DNA of 64,000 bases from Zymoseptoria tritici IPO323. Lineage: Eukaryota > Ascomycota > Dothideomycetes > Mycosphaerellales > Mycosphaerellaceae. The stretch lies in the NCBI RefSeq assembly GCF_000219625.1, contig NC_018218.1:1488001-1552000 (forward strand). The letters run 5' to 3'. Both the position numbers and the translations under genes were made by a program. Positions 1 to 9,974 of the stretch are shown piece after piece (position 1 is the first letter of the stretch; the number at the start of each line of letters is the position of its first letter). The notes below the pieces were generated by a model. That model saw only the letters and a list, made by a program, of their open reading frames with translations. It had not been told where the DNA came from and ran no database searches.

Positions 1-2946
1 CCAATTCCGGTCCAGATCCGACGGCGAGTTGACGCGATTCGGATCAACTTCGCAGTCCTCATTCTTGTCGTTGATTTCTTGCAGCTTAGCGGCGAGGGAT
101 TCCTCAAGGTACTCCTTCCCCACGCGCCGCATGTGAGTGTCCAGACTCTTGGTCAAGAGGGTGTTGCCTCTGAATAGCAGATTTGCTTCAAGCGTGGCAT
201 TCTTGTTCATGTCGCGGACAAGGAGCTCTCTGTCGTTGCGGTCCATCCCACTATTCTCACCCTGCTCGTTAGAAGCACGCCGACTGTACCTCAATCTGGT
301 AATAGGGCTCTCCTTGTGAGATCCGTCGATCTCCTCCTCTACCAAAGCCATGATCCAATCGCCGGCCTTTCCTGAAACTTGAAAAATGTTGAGTAGGCTG
401 TCGCTCAGTCGTTTTAACTCGGTAGGAATTGTCTGTGCAATTTGCAGCGTCAACGCGTTCGAAAAACGGTGAAGCATGACATCCAATTTCTTGTAATCGC
501 GGGCCATGAGAATGATGCCTTCGTCTGCGCGGATCTTGATGAGTACCTCGCCGACGCGCTGGCCATGCATGTTCGAGACCGGCCACCATTTCTCAATCTC
601 CTTTTCCGGCTCGAGCTCCTCCATCTGGATCTCGACTTTGCCACAAACGACATCGTTGGTAAGATTTGTGTAGCCATCCTGCTGCTGTCCGAATGCGTCT
701 GGTCCGTGGGACTTATCAGAGTGATCCTTGGCATTCGGTTGCTCTGGAGTCCGGCGCTTCACCAAGACACTGGCGTTGCTGAGCACTGGTGGGAGATCCT
801 GAAACTCGAAGCTCTCTCCCCAGAGAGGATTTAAGCCCTGATACTTGACCACTGTCTTGCCTCGCGTCTCGTTGTCAAGAAGGACCTCCGCATAATAGCC
901 ATGCTTCTCTTGGTTCGAGTTTTTGCCAAAGCCAGATGTGAAGCTCGTTTCAGCTCCAGCACCCGACTGCATTTTCGCTTCTCCAACCCTTACGCTCAAA
1001 CTCCGCTCCATGCGGAATGTGTACGTAGTGCTTGTCGCAATCATGCTTTCCAGATCTTGGTTGTCTTCGCCAAACTCCGAGTCTTCGTTGTCGATTCGAG
1101 GTCCATAGATCGACGGCATTGTGAAAGCTCGAAGGAGCACAAACCAGACCTCGAAAAGCACTCGATTCTCCAAGCTCAGAAAGATGGGCCTGATAAATCC
1201 CGGCTGCGTGTTCGCGAAACTCGAGGTGTATTGTGGATAGATGGCAATGCAGAAGTCGTTGTCCAGTACGCTGGAATCCAGACGCTGAATAGCGCATCTG
1301 CTGAGCTGGCTGAGCTGCACGATGGAGATTAGAGAATTGTCTGCATCCGAGTGCAGCTTCAATTCTCCATTCTCTCGTAGTTGACCGCTGATCCTTCTCC
1401 ATCTTCGCGAGGCCATACTCATCATCCGGCCTGTACTAGGCCTCGCTGTGGATGGTTGACCGAGACCACTGGTATTGTTGTAGCCGATGTTGGTATCCCA
1501 GTATATCATCTTGCCAATCTTGATCACCGGGTTCTCTTTTGTTGCGCCGCCAATAAGCGATCTGCGAGGATCGCTCTTGTTGCTGGCTTTGCTGGCCGCA
1601 CGGTCTCTATTGTTCATTGCCGTCTCGTTCATCGAGCCACCTCGCTTCCGGGCAAGGTCTTCGCGGACAAGGTCCGTCGTCGAAGGCGACTGCGATGTCA
1701 TGCCCATTTCCGAATCCGATCGCTGGTGATCACTGCTCGATGCTGAAGTGATATCGCCGCGAGGAGTCCAGTGCAGCAACGCTGCAAACCATGCGTCAAA
1801 GTCAGATTGCGTCTGCAGCTTGATGTGCACCTCGTCCGGCACCTGAGGGAAGGACAATTCGAGATAGGGAACATCGCCATCGAGGTTGGATCGCACGCTC
1901 GAGCCTCGCAATTCCTGCACCAACGTCTTGTGTGCTCCTTCGCTGCCTCTCGATTCGTACATCAAGCTTCCACTGTCGTCGTTGATATAGCAGTAGCTTT
2001 GCGACCAGGGATTGCCAAATCCACGTCGGAAGACAACATTGCCGCTCATCCTACCATTCAGCGTCTTCATCAAGTGCAAGATCCGTCTCGCATTTGCACT
2101 GGGAAGTGCCGATGTGATAGAGTCCGCGGTGCCCGAGGACATGGGTGATATTGATCGTGTTCCGGTCTGTGGCGACGGTGATCGTACTGGTGACCCAACG
2201 GAGGATATTGAAGGCGCGGACGGCTCGTGCGTCGATACAGGAACCGAGGCCAGGTATTCGGCGCCGCCTTGAGATATAGGCGACGACTGCGCATGACTAC
2301 TCCCTCCTCCATGTCGGCTCCTAGACCGGCTTTGTCTGCTTCGTGATCGAGTTCGTATCCGTCCTTCCAACGTTGCAGTGCGTGGCCTCGTCGAAGGCGC
2401 TTCGCTTTCGGTCATGCTGGTCTGCGAATCCTGCTTCGGCTTGTGTCTGCTTCTGCTGCGGCCGAGTAACGCAGATGCCACGCTGAAAGAACCACTCCTG
2501 TTGCCGCCCGGACTTGTAACACGCTCGATGGCACGACGAGTCTTGCTCGAGCTGCTCGGTCGGTCCGGATCTCGAGTCGCAGATGCGGGCGTGAAAGGCC
2601 GCTCCAAACTTGTGGTGCTCTCCTCGGCGCCCCTGTGCTCCTCTTCAAAACCCAAGGCTCCGGGTGCGTTCTCGGGCGTCTCCGGGCGTACTGCCGTGGA
2701 ACTTGAGCGTAGAGGCATGGACGGCCTGCGCTCGAGGGTCCGTGATCTCGACGGCAGGCCAGAGGCTCTGTGACGCTTCTTGTCTGAATTCAGGTATTCA
2801 TCGTACATTGTCGGCTCTTTCTTGCCCGGTGTCCAGCGATGGCGTCGACTCTCTTTCTCTTTGTGCACGACGTCCGTATCAGCATCGGTGCTGCCAGTGT
2901 TCCATACGCCGGAGCGTCTCCGCCCGGTGTTGGCATTGGAGCTCAT
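1..2946 (-). CDS. bud2: Bud2/Cla2-like RasGAP (5' part, truncated by window edge)
   Basis: The frame is open without a stop from the ATG at 2946 to base 1, giving 982 residues with the C-terminus outside the window. The first ~290 residues are Ser/Arg-rich and disordered. A PH-like domain follows (~298-392; FRRGFGNPWSQ start, WF..LLHW end), then a second, split PH-like region (~470-625) and a C2-like domain (~630-780; YYAEVLLDNETRGKT..NPLWGESFEF). The RasGAP domain starts around 820. The LLFRGNTLLTKSLD motif carries the predicted arginine finger, R926 (codon 169-171). PH-C2-RasGAP order is that of fungal Bud2/Cla2, the GAP for the Rsr1/Bud1 GTPase that controls polar growth and bud or hyphal site selection at the membrane. 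Other RasGAP classes (Ira, neurofibromin) are less likely because of the PH-C2 N-terminus. No intron is needed. Confidence 0.85.
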   Translation of the reverse strand, partial: MSSNANTGRRRSGVWNTGSTDADTDVVHKEKESRRHRWTPGKKEPTMYDEYLNSDKKRHRASGLPSRSRTLERRPSMPLRSSSTAVRPETPENAPGALGFEEEHRGAEESTTSLERPFTPASATRDPDRPSSSSKTRRAIERVTSPGGNRSGSFSVASALLGRSRSRHKPKQDSQTSMTESEAPSTRPRTATLEGRIRTRSRSRQSRSRSRHGGGSSHAQSSPISQGGAEYLASVPVSTHEPSAPSISSVGSPVRSPSPQTGTRSISPMSSGTADSITSALPSANARRILHLMKTLNGRMSGNVVFRRGFGNPWSQSYCYINDDSGSLMYESRGSEGAHKTLVQELRGSSVRSNLDGDVPYLELSFPQVPDEVHIKLQTQSDFDAWFAALLHWTPRGDITSASSSDHQRSDSEMGMTSQSPSTTDLVREDLARKRGGSMNETAMNNRDRAASKASNKSDPRRSLIGGATKENPVIKIGKMIYWDTNIGYNNTSGLGQPSTARPSTGRMMSMASRRWRRISGQLRENGELKLHSDADNSLISIVQLSQLSRCAIQRLDSSVLDNDFCIAIYPQYTSSFANTQPGFIRPIFLSLENRVLFEVWFVLLRAFTMPSIYGPRIDNEDSEFGEDNQDLESMIATSTTYTFRMERSLSVRVGEAKMQSGAGAETSFTSGFGKNSNQEKHGYYAEVLLDNETRGKTVVKYQGLNPLWGESFEFQDLPPVLSNASVLVKRRTPEQPNAKDHSDKSHGPDAFGQQQDGYTNLTNDVVCGKVEIQMEELEPEKEIEKWWPVSNMHGQRVGEVLIKIRADEGIILMARDYKKLDVMLHRFSNALTLQIAQTIPTELKRLSDSLLNIFQVSGKAGDWIMALVEEEIDGSHKESPITRLRYSRRASNEQGENSGMDRNDRELLVRDMNKNATLEANLLFRGNTLLTKSLDTHMRRVGKEYLEESLAAKLQEINDKNEDCEVDPNRVNSPSDLDRNW

Positions 2947-3492
2947 GGTTGTTTGGACCGTTCGCTCGGTCGCCCTCCGTCGTTTGTTCTATTATTTGTG
3001 TCCTGCTCTTCGCAATCTTGGACAAGGTTACACACGTTTCCGGCTAACAGCACCGGGTCCTTGCTTGACTGTGCCGATTGCTGTGCATGTCGCAAATGCA
3101 CTTGTTGGGGGGATCAATGGCAGCACGCGAGGCTCGCGACAGTCAATGATTGGCCAATGACCAGTCGAGTGGAGAGTGCTATAGTAGCGGAGCCGGCATG
3201 AGAAGTTGTGTGACAAAGGCCGACGCAGGACAAAGACTCGATAGCGTTCGAAGGATGACGAAGGCGGGCGCGAGGCCGTCGACGAGCCAGGTTGGTATGT
3301 AGACGAGGTAGACAAAGTAAGTTCGGTATTAATTGATCGCTGCGCTCAAGCACCGCACCGCGACGCACAAGGACAAAGCACTGACAGTCGAGAGTACCTC
3401 AAGTAGGGTCGTTTGGCGGGAGGCGAAAGTAAGAGTCCCTCCCGGCGGCGGTGGTGAGATCGGACTGGGGGCAGGACAGGGCAGGCAATGGG

Positions 3493-3533
3493 AATCCAAT
3501 CCAATCCAATCCAATCCAATCCAATCCACCAAT
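3493..3533. repeat. Tandem CCAAT pentamer array
   Basis: Six perfect, directly abutting CCAAT pentamers occupy 3496-3525, preceded by AAT. A seventh CCAAT lies at 3529-3533 after a four-base spacer. The array is about 550 bp upstream of the RasGAP start codon, which is on the minus strand. CCAAT is the core site of the fungal HAP/CBC complex. A role as a regulatory array is inferred; a simple microsatellite is the alternative. Confidence 0.8.
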
Positions 3534-5499
3534 TGTGCAAGGTACGGACGGCACGAAGCGGGAAACAAGCTCAAGACTCAAGAGGTTAGAGTAACTTGGT
3601 AAGGTATACGGTAGAACCACCTCGCCGCACGTGCCTTGCGACTTGACAACGCACCCGCGGAGGGGTCAGAGTTATTACGCACACGTCGGGTCGCTATTGT
3701 ACACGGCCGTCTGGCTGATTGGAGGCGGCGGAGGAGGATCATGCCCAATAATTGATCAGCATCGTCACCGCCGTAAGAATTGTTCACAAGCACCGCCCGC
3801 AAATGGTCTGGTTCGTTACTAGATTGGAAGAGCATTCACACTCTTACGGCAGGGTATATCCTGAGGTCTCTTGCCGCGACGACGTATGCGACATTATTAC
3901 GGTATACACGAGACCAACCAAATGACTGCCCAACCAGGGCCTGTTATGCAGCTCTACTGCACGCCGCTCAACTCCAGACCAGGAGTCCACTGTCCAGGAC
4001 CGCTCGGCTTGCCAACCAGTCCAGGCTGGTCATTTTGGCGGGGTCAACCACGAATGAATGCATCAATGGCGCCGGCGGCGATGCTCGCTTTAGTGGACGG
4101 ACCTGCCGATCCTTGCCATCGAAATCGATTTCATGCTCTACGGCGGTGGTTAGTTCTAGAGAAGAGCACATCGCGGTGTGATTGCCTATACAAGGACCTC
4201 GAAGTCGTCAAACGGACCATCGCCTATGCTTCCTTGCGAAGAGCATGGCGAGATGCAGCAGACCAGGATGAGACTTGGCGAGCGAGTCGTCCCACGCTCA
4301 TCATTCCTAGATCTCCAATCTCCTCGCCAATCTCGACGCCTCGCTTCTTATCCTTGCAAACGACAATCCTCGTCTGCGTGGACGAAGATGATGATGATTG
4401 CGACGATGATTCACTCCTAGTGGTTCAGAGACTGGTCCGTCCGATGCACTTCTGCCCAACAACATCTCAAGCCACCGCATCAGCGCTTCAAGACAAACTT
4501 TGCGGCCAGCACGTTAGGTCCAAAGCAAGACGGCCCTGAAGATCCCCCAAAAAGAAGCGTTCCGCTTCGGCGAAAATGTTGATTACGTTCCACGGTACCT
4601 GAGCACGCCGGGCCGACATGTCTTGTTTCATGTCGAAACTCTCCTGTCCGAACTGCCACAGATCTTTCTCGTGTCACAGCCTCATAGGACTCTCCGTCAT
4701 CACGGACGAACCTCACCCTTGGCTGCGTTCGCCGACAATATTTCTTTTTTCGCCCCTCGCCCGCGTTGTTCCGTCTTCATGGCTTCGATATGCTCAACAG
4801 ATTTGTCAATTATTCATGCCTCCATCGCTCGAGTCAGTCGCAAGCTGCGGGGTTTGAATCGTGGGCACCCAAAGATCCATTCCAGAACGCTTGGCTCGCT
4901 GATCATCGCTCTGGCAGCTGTGTTCCGTCGCGGTGAATCGGTGACGACGAGCTTGGCCATCGATCACAGAGGCATGAAACACTTGACCGTTTATTACCAC
5001 GTGCATCGATTGCAAGGAGATCTATCTGAGCGGATCATGCCGTCTTCCGTTGCTCTCGTCTTCGTACTCGACTATAGGATCGACCATTATTATTGAGGAT
5101 ACACCGCCGCTGCTACAGATGCCACTGCCACGCTGCTGAATGGAGTTTCTCTCATGCATTAGAGGTCGCGCACCGCGTCGAGCAACAATTGAGATGTCAA
5201 AGCAAGGTACTTCCGATCAAAGGAACAGCATCCTTGCCAGGAGCCGAGCGATGATGTCTTTCACCGAGCTTCTGCTGCCGTCTCGACTCGACGGTGCGGA
5301 GTAGAGTCAACTGTTGTCGATAGGTACGAACCGTACGATACATGGACATTGGCCGGACGGCTCATTATTGCATATTCGGGTGGATCTCCATCAAGGCGAA
5401 CGTGTACGGCTTTGCAGGCGCGCAGGTACGGCAACAAGGCGTGCAGAACAACGTACCTGGACGTGTCAAACGATGGCATAGTTTCATACATGTACGTGT

Positions 5500-5614
5500 A
5501 CCTGTCCGCCTGAAATAAGCTGGTATGCCATCCTAGATGTACGTTCATCTGACCCAGCATGCTAATAGACCTGTCCGCCTAGGTGAAGCCGGTATATTAA
5601 ACCACCTGTACGGC
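5500..5614. repeat. Diverged direct repeat pair (~46 bp unit)
   Basis: Two copies, about 5500-5545 and 5569-5614, share an identical ACCTGTCCGCCT head. After it come the related stretches AAGCTGGTAT / AAGCCGGTAT and a GTACG end. The surrounding 5400-5620 is rich in GTAC palindromes. No ORF or terminal inverted repeat supports a mobile element. The origin is unknown. Confidence 0.5.
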
Positions 5615-6002
5615 AATTCAAACGGACCCGACCACCTCAATAATACAGAACATCTGTTACATGAAGAGGAAGTCAGAGCAGGATCTTACATTTCCCGTGC
5701 ATCTGCATATTGCTCGACGAAGCCTCCTTGCAATCACGGTGTCGCTGATATGCATCTCAAGATCAAGTCGATCGACCGCAAGTTGTCCGTCATCGTGGAT
5801 ATGGCAATGCAAGTCCATCCCGCCGCAGAATAAATATCCATGTCGCGGCACAGCAGACTCCGGGAACATGACTCCTCCGACCCCAGATAGGACATACGCC
5901 TCCCCAACGCCATCGACCCGAAAAGTCCAAAGTAGCAGCTGACGACGGCTGGATGAAACGTCTTGACGCGGAAAGTGCGCCGTCGTCATCGTCGATAATC
6001 AA

Positions 6003-7046
6003 TCATGTCCGGCTGAAGGAGGTATATACCTCGTCGCTCGCCGGCGACATGTTGGCACTTCGTCCCCCGCTGCCTGATAGATCTCCACTGGCAGTCTTGC
6101 GCAACGCTTGCCGCATCGACTCAATGTGGAGGTCACCGTGTTGACTTCCAGGACTACCGACAGCGACGCTTCGAACGGGCGACTGTTCGGCGCTGGCACC
6201 CAATGGATTTGTGACGTTGACGCCAGGTGGGGGTGTCGTGACACCACCGCCGCTGACGCTTTGGCTATTGATAGATGTGGGAGAGCGAGGAGACTGGAGA
6301 GGAGATGCAGCGCGGTCCGAGAGTGAGGCAGGTGGGAGCACGCCGCCGATGGGTAAACTCTCGCGGCTTCCGATGTCACCCAGTGGTGAGGCAATGTGAT
6401 GGTGCTCGCTTTTGACGACGTCTTGGAAGGAGATGAAGCTTAGTCGGCGAACGTCGTTCGGGTCGAGTTGGCCATAATTGCTGGCAGTGTCGTCGTCTAG
6501 TCCGGGAAGGAAGCCAGACGCGTGTAATGAGGTTGACTCTGATTCCTCGGACTTGTGGTGGTGGAGCGGAGGCGCGTGTAGCTGGGCAAAATCGTTGTGG
6601 CTGATGGAGCTATCGATGCCGATCGCCGCTGGCTGATGGGAGGACGATGTAACGATCTCGACATCGTCTGGATTGAGCGACTCGCTGGTGATTGCTTGTA
6701 CCGAAGCTTCTAGTGCCGGTGGGATCGAATCCTCAGTGATAACGTGGGCTGGTATATGCGTTTGGTCAAAATCGCCCTGGAGGTTGCTGATAGCGACTGG
6801 TTCCTGAACGTTGCGCTCGAAGATCTCAGAGGTGCCGGGACTATGTCGAGGTGAGCTGGACCTCAATCGCGAAGGCGAGACTCCAATAGCTGAATGTGGA
6901 AGCCGCGATGGTGAGCCCGGCATTGAACGGACATTGGGTCTTAGCTCTGGTTGTTGTTGGTGTTGCTTTGAAGACGGGTTGGGTTGCGCCAGCGGGCTTA
7001 CAGCCTCGATCTGAGGCACAGCGGTTCCTTCAATGCGAGCATCCAT
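6003..7046 (-). CDS. Conserved fungal protein of unknown function, 347 aa
   Basis: This is a single-exon gene starting at the ATG at 7044-7046. The protein is hydrophilic and Ser/Pro-rich, with no membrane segment. Three short blocks look like the constrained parts: SPGTSEIFERNVQE (~69-82), a central block around QLDPNDVRRLSFISFQDVV, and a C-terminal SMRQALRKTASGDL block before a disordered tail. Blocks of this kind occur in uncharacterised ascomycete proteins of similar length, so I believe the gene is real. The function is not known to me. The many SP/TP dipeptides suggest phosphorylation; that is inference. A 1.3 kb gap separates it from the cyclophilin gene. Confidence 0.7.
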   Translation of the reverse strand: MDARIEGTAVPQIEAVSPLAQPNPSSKQHQQQPELRPNVRSMPGSPSRLPHSAIGVSPSRLRSSSPRHSPGTSEIFERNVQEPVAISNLQGDFDQTHIPAHVITEDSIPPALEASVQAITSESLNPDDVEIVTSSSHQPAAIGIDSSISHNDFAQLHAPPLHHHKSEESESTSLHASGFLPGLDDDTASNYGQLDPNDVRRLSFISFQDVVKSEHHHIASPLGDIGSRESLPIGGVLPPASLSDRAASPLQSPRSPTSINSQSVSGGGVTTPPPGVNVTNPLGASAEQSPVRSVAVGSPGSQHGDLHIESMRQALRKTASGDLSGSGGRSANMSPASDEVYTSFSRT

Positions 7047-8330
7047 CTTTGTGTATTGTTGTCTCTCACAAACCTCCGATCACTTCTCTTACTGCTCTTC
7101 TGCTGGTTCTTGGTATTACGCGCGTCTGCCGTAGCTCCTGCTTACTTGGACTTTCGTCGTTCGGCGGAAAGGCTGATCGGTTGGAGAAGTGTACACTCGG
7201 ATACGTCTCGTAGGAGTAGAAGGATCGATCGGCAGAGGCCAGAACTATTGCAGGTGCATATCGTTCCAATGTTGTATACGCCTCGAACCAGGGACAATGC
7301 TATTCGGATAGCTCAAGCGAGGGACGAGAATCTTACTCCGGGTGGATCCTTCTCTCTCGGGCTGTTGTTCGTTCGCTGTTGCTCAGTCTTTCTCGCGGAT
7401 TGTGTATGTGGCCACGCCGACGTGATCCAGGGGAATGAGTCCAGGATGAAGAGTGCAAATGAGACAGGATAAGAGGTGGTGCAACACTGCCCGATTCCAA
7501 TCCCTGAAACACATCGCGCATGTGACCCTCATCCCACGGTGACGTCGGCCAGGGCTGTCAAACCCGGCGCCCCTCCATCCAGGGGACCGCTACGCTTCTC
7601 AAACACGCGACACACGAGACGAGACGTCTGTCACTGCTGCCATTGTGTTTGATCGTCCTCCGCCGGTGGTATACCTCCTAGCTTGGAGGAGTAGCCCTGC
7701 GTCCAGTCGCACGATCGACGCAGGACGCCGGCCTAGGACGCGCATCCGCAGCCGTAGACTTTCCCGCGAGAGCATTCGGATGCAGCTCCGATTTGAGAGG
7801 TTTGCCTGGAGATGGGGCGGCAGAGCATGTCGAACGTCCCTGAATGGGCGTCATTGGGAACATGGGCGAGGGCATGTTGATTTGCTTGGTTTCTTGCTGA
7901 TCTGTCGAGAGCTGATGTGCCAGAAGATGGTTCGGTGGTGCTTATATGTGATAGAATGGGCAATTGGTTACTATATACAACGTAATTCCCAATGTTTCAT
8001 GGAATATTGTACACCAGTATTCCAGCCTCTCGCCGTGGCAGGCTCTCGTAACAAAGGTCACACGCCGGTGGAGCTCTGTCGCTCCGTATGCCATCTGAGC
8101 GCTTGGCGGTCATAAGGTCAGTAAGGTCAGTCGGCTTTTTTGGGAGAGCAAGTTCCACGAGGTAGAGGATACCCGTAGTCGATGTCGTTTCGTTTGCTTC
8201 ATATAGACCGAATCTATTTATGCCCCATTCTATGCCGCCCAATCTCGCTCATTGCAATCGTAATGCATCATCGCTCTGAACGTAGATGATCAGTCAAAAC
8301 TGGTCCAGACGCACTGCTACTCTCTCTTGC
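7047..8330. other. Intergenic region, nothing supported
   Basis: This is the upstream region of the 6003-7046 gene and the 3' side of the cyclophilin gene. Only short shadow frames are present; I see no domain, RNA gene or repeat. Confidence 0.5.
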
Positions 8331-9452
8331 TCAGGCAAACGCCTTGGAGTACACCTTGCGCTCTTTCGCCTTGCGGTCAGCCGCAGCCTTCTTCACCGCC
8401 GCCAACTCATTCTTGACACCAGCATCATTCGGCGCCAATTTCGCAGCCTCGTCCAGATACTTCAACGCACCATCTTCGTCCTTCAGCCCCTTCATCGCCA
8501 GACCCTGACGGTACAACGCCTTCGCTTTCTCGGCGTCCGAGATGCCCTCCACCACACTCGCCTTCTCCGCCGACTCGAACGAATCACGGAATCGGCCGAG
8601 CTTGAACTGCATCAGCGAGCTGTTCGTGTGGAGGGAGACTTTGAGCTTGATAAGTCGCGGTCCCAACTCTGGCGGATCGCTGTCCAGCGGCGCCGGGTAC
8701 TCGTGTAGGTATCGCAGAGCTTTCTGGTACTTGCTCAACGCCAGTTCGTGATCAGTGCCCTTGAACGCCGCGGTGCCATACGACTTGATATTGTCCACAA
8801 TGTCCGCCAACTCTGTTCCCTTCCACTCCTCACCCTCCTTCTGCTGATCCTCTGGGAAATCTTCGTAGTCATCACCGGTAGCATCCTTCTGCTTCTTCGT
8901 GAGCTCCGCGACGTTGGCGTCTGGTGCAAGCTCGCCGCAGTCTGTGATGACACAGTCCTTCTCCGGTTTGTCGTTTGGTCCAACAGGTGTGTTCTCCACT
9001 TCTCGCACCACGCTCTTACCGCTGATGACCTCGCCGAATACCACATGCTTGCCGTCCAGATGGGGCGTGGGGACAGTCGTGACGAAGAACTGACTGCCGT
9101 TGGTTCCGGGCCCAGCGTTGGCCATGGAGAGGAGGAAGGACTTCTCGTGCTTAAGCTGGAAGTTCTCGTCGTCGAATTTCTCGCCGTAGATGCTCTCGCC
9201 GCCGGTACCGTTGCCAGCTGTGAAGTCACCACCTTGAATCATGAATTGCTTGATGACGCGATGGAAGGCAGAGGCCTTGAAGTGCAGCGGTGAGCCGGAC
9301 TTGCCGGTGCCCTTCTCTCCTGTGCATAGTGCGCGGAAGTTCTCGGCGGTTTTGGGAACGATGTCGTTGTAGAGCTCGAAGACGACTTTGCCCTTGTCGA
9401 CACCGCCAATGGAGATGTCGAAGAAGACACGGCTGCGGGCGGAAGGAGCCAT
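8331..9452 (-). CDS. cpr6: Cyclophilin-40 peptidyl-prolyl isomerase (Cpr6/Cpr7-like)
   Basis: A single exon encodes 373 aa, the usual CyP40 length. Residues ~7-174 form the cyclophilin domain. The catalytic block [16 protein letters not shown] has R65, and the [13 protein letters not shown] and [10 protein letters not shown] motifs follow. At the position where cyclophilin A has the drug-contact Trp, this protein has H131. His at this site is characteristic of CyP40 and is associated with weak cyclosporin binding. The C-terminal ~150 residues are helical TPR repeats (e.g. [23 protein letters not shown]) that dock to the Hsp90 C-terminus. The expected role is cytosolic Hsp90 co-chaperone and prolyl isomerase. 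The start ATG lies at the cyclophilin N-terminus and the gene is intact. A perfect heat-shock element is ~113 bp upstream. Confidence 0.95.
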   Translation of the reverse strand: MAPSARSRVFFDISIGGVDKGKVVFELYNDIVPKTAENFRALCTGEKGTGKSGSPLHFKASAFHRVIKQFMIQGGDFTAGNGTGGESIYGEKFDDENFQLKHEKSFLLSMANAGPGTNGSQFFVTTVPTPHLDGKHVVFGEVISGKSVVREVENTPVGPNDKPEKDCVITDCGELAPDANVAELTKKQKDATGDDYEDFPEDQQKEGEEWKGTELADIVDNIKSYGTAAFKGTDHELALSKYQKALRYLHEYPAPLDSDPPELGPRLIKLKVSLHTNSSLMQFKLGRFRDSFESAEKASVVEGISDAEKAKALYRQGLAMKGLKDEDGALKYLDEAAKLAPNDAGVKNELAAVKKAAADRKAKERKVYSKAFA

Positions 9453-9974
9453 GATTGCGCGGAATTGTATTGTGATCGATTGGTAGCTTGTGACGGAATG
9501 CTGCGATGTGGTCGTAGATGATGTTGTTGTTGTTCGGACGCTGTTCGTTGGAGCTCAGCTGAATTTCCAGAAGATTCACTTCCCCGCCAAACACTCTAAC
9601 AATTTTTTAGCGCGGGGCACATGCAGGTACCGATCAGCCACGTTTCAGGGATCGTTGCTCTCACGGTCTGTCTTGTCGGCAATGTGTCTTTACGCTTCCG
9701 TACATGCACTGCACGAGGTGGGCTGGTTCGGAGTGTTGCAGTTTGAGCAGAAGGATGGAGGTTAATGTCGATCGATAAACTAATTTCAGGCAGATATATA
9801 TAGGTTCAGTGCTATGCTGTGCTAATAGGTACGTCCGCGAAAAGACACATGATTCCACCACACGATCTATTCCAACGCCATCGCTGCCCATCTTCGTGTC
9901 TTCGTGTCACATCGCTAGTGCTGTCTCTAGCAGGAAAACCGCCACGCCATCGAGTGTTGATCCTTCTACACCAG
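9453..9974. other. Promoter of cyclophilin-40 / 3' end of trehalase
   Basis: This is the gap between the cyclophilin start (9452) and the trehalase stop (9975), both on the minus strand. Besides the heat-shock element it holds an AT-rich TATA-like run (ATATATATA near 9786-9794). No gene is seen. Confidence 0.5.
9565..9577. promoter_or_regulatory. Heat-shock element (three alternating Hsf units)
   Basis: The sequence reads TTC-CA-GAA-GA-TTC, a perfect three-unit inverted-repeat Hsf1 site. It lies ~113 bp upstream of the cyclophilin-40 start codon (9452, minus strand). CyP40 genes are known Hsf1 targets in yeast. Use by this gene is inferred from position. Confidence 0.6.

Larger units (their letters stand above)
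2947..6002. other. 3 kb intergenic region, no supported gene
   Basis: This is the upstream region of the RasGAP gene and the downstream region of the 6003-7046 gene. It contains the CCAAT array and a diverged repeat pair (5500-5545 / 5569-5614). Open frames on both strands (the longest is 222 codons at 3871-4539) show no recognisable domain, no family motif and no sensible splice continuation. I annotate none of them. Confidence 0.6.

Noticed and set aside
3871..4539. 222-codon frame in the large intergenic gap
   Set aside because: The composition looks like translated non-coding DNA, with scattered Cys/His/Arg. It has no motif, no splice continuation and no coding partner.
4623..5096. 157-codon plus-strand frame
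   Set aside because: It shows no recognisable pattern or signal, and overlaps other equally poor frames.
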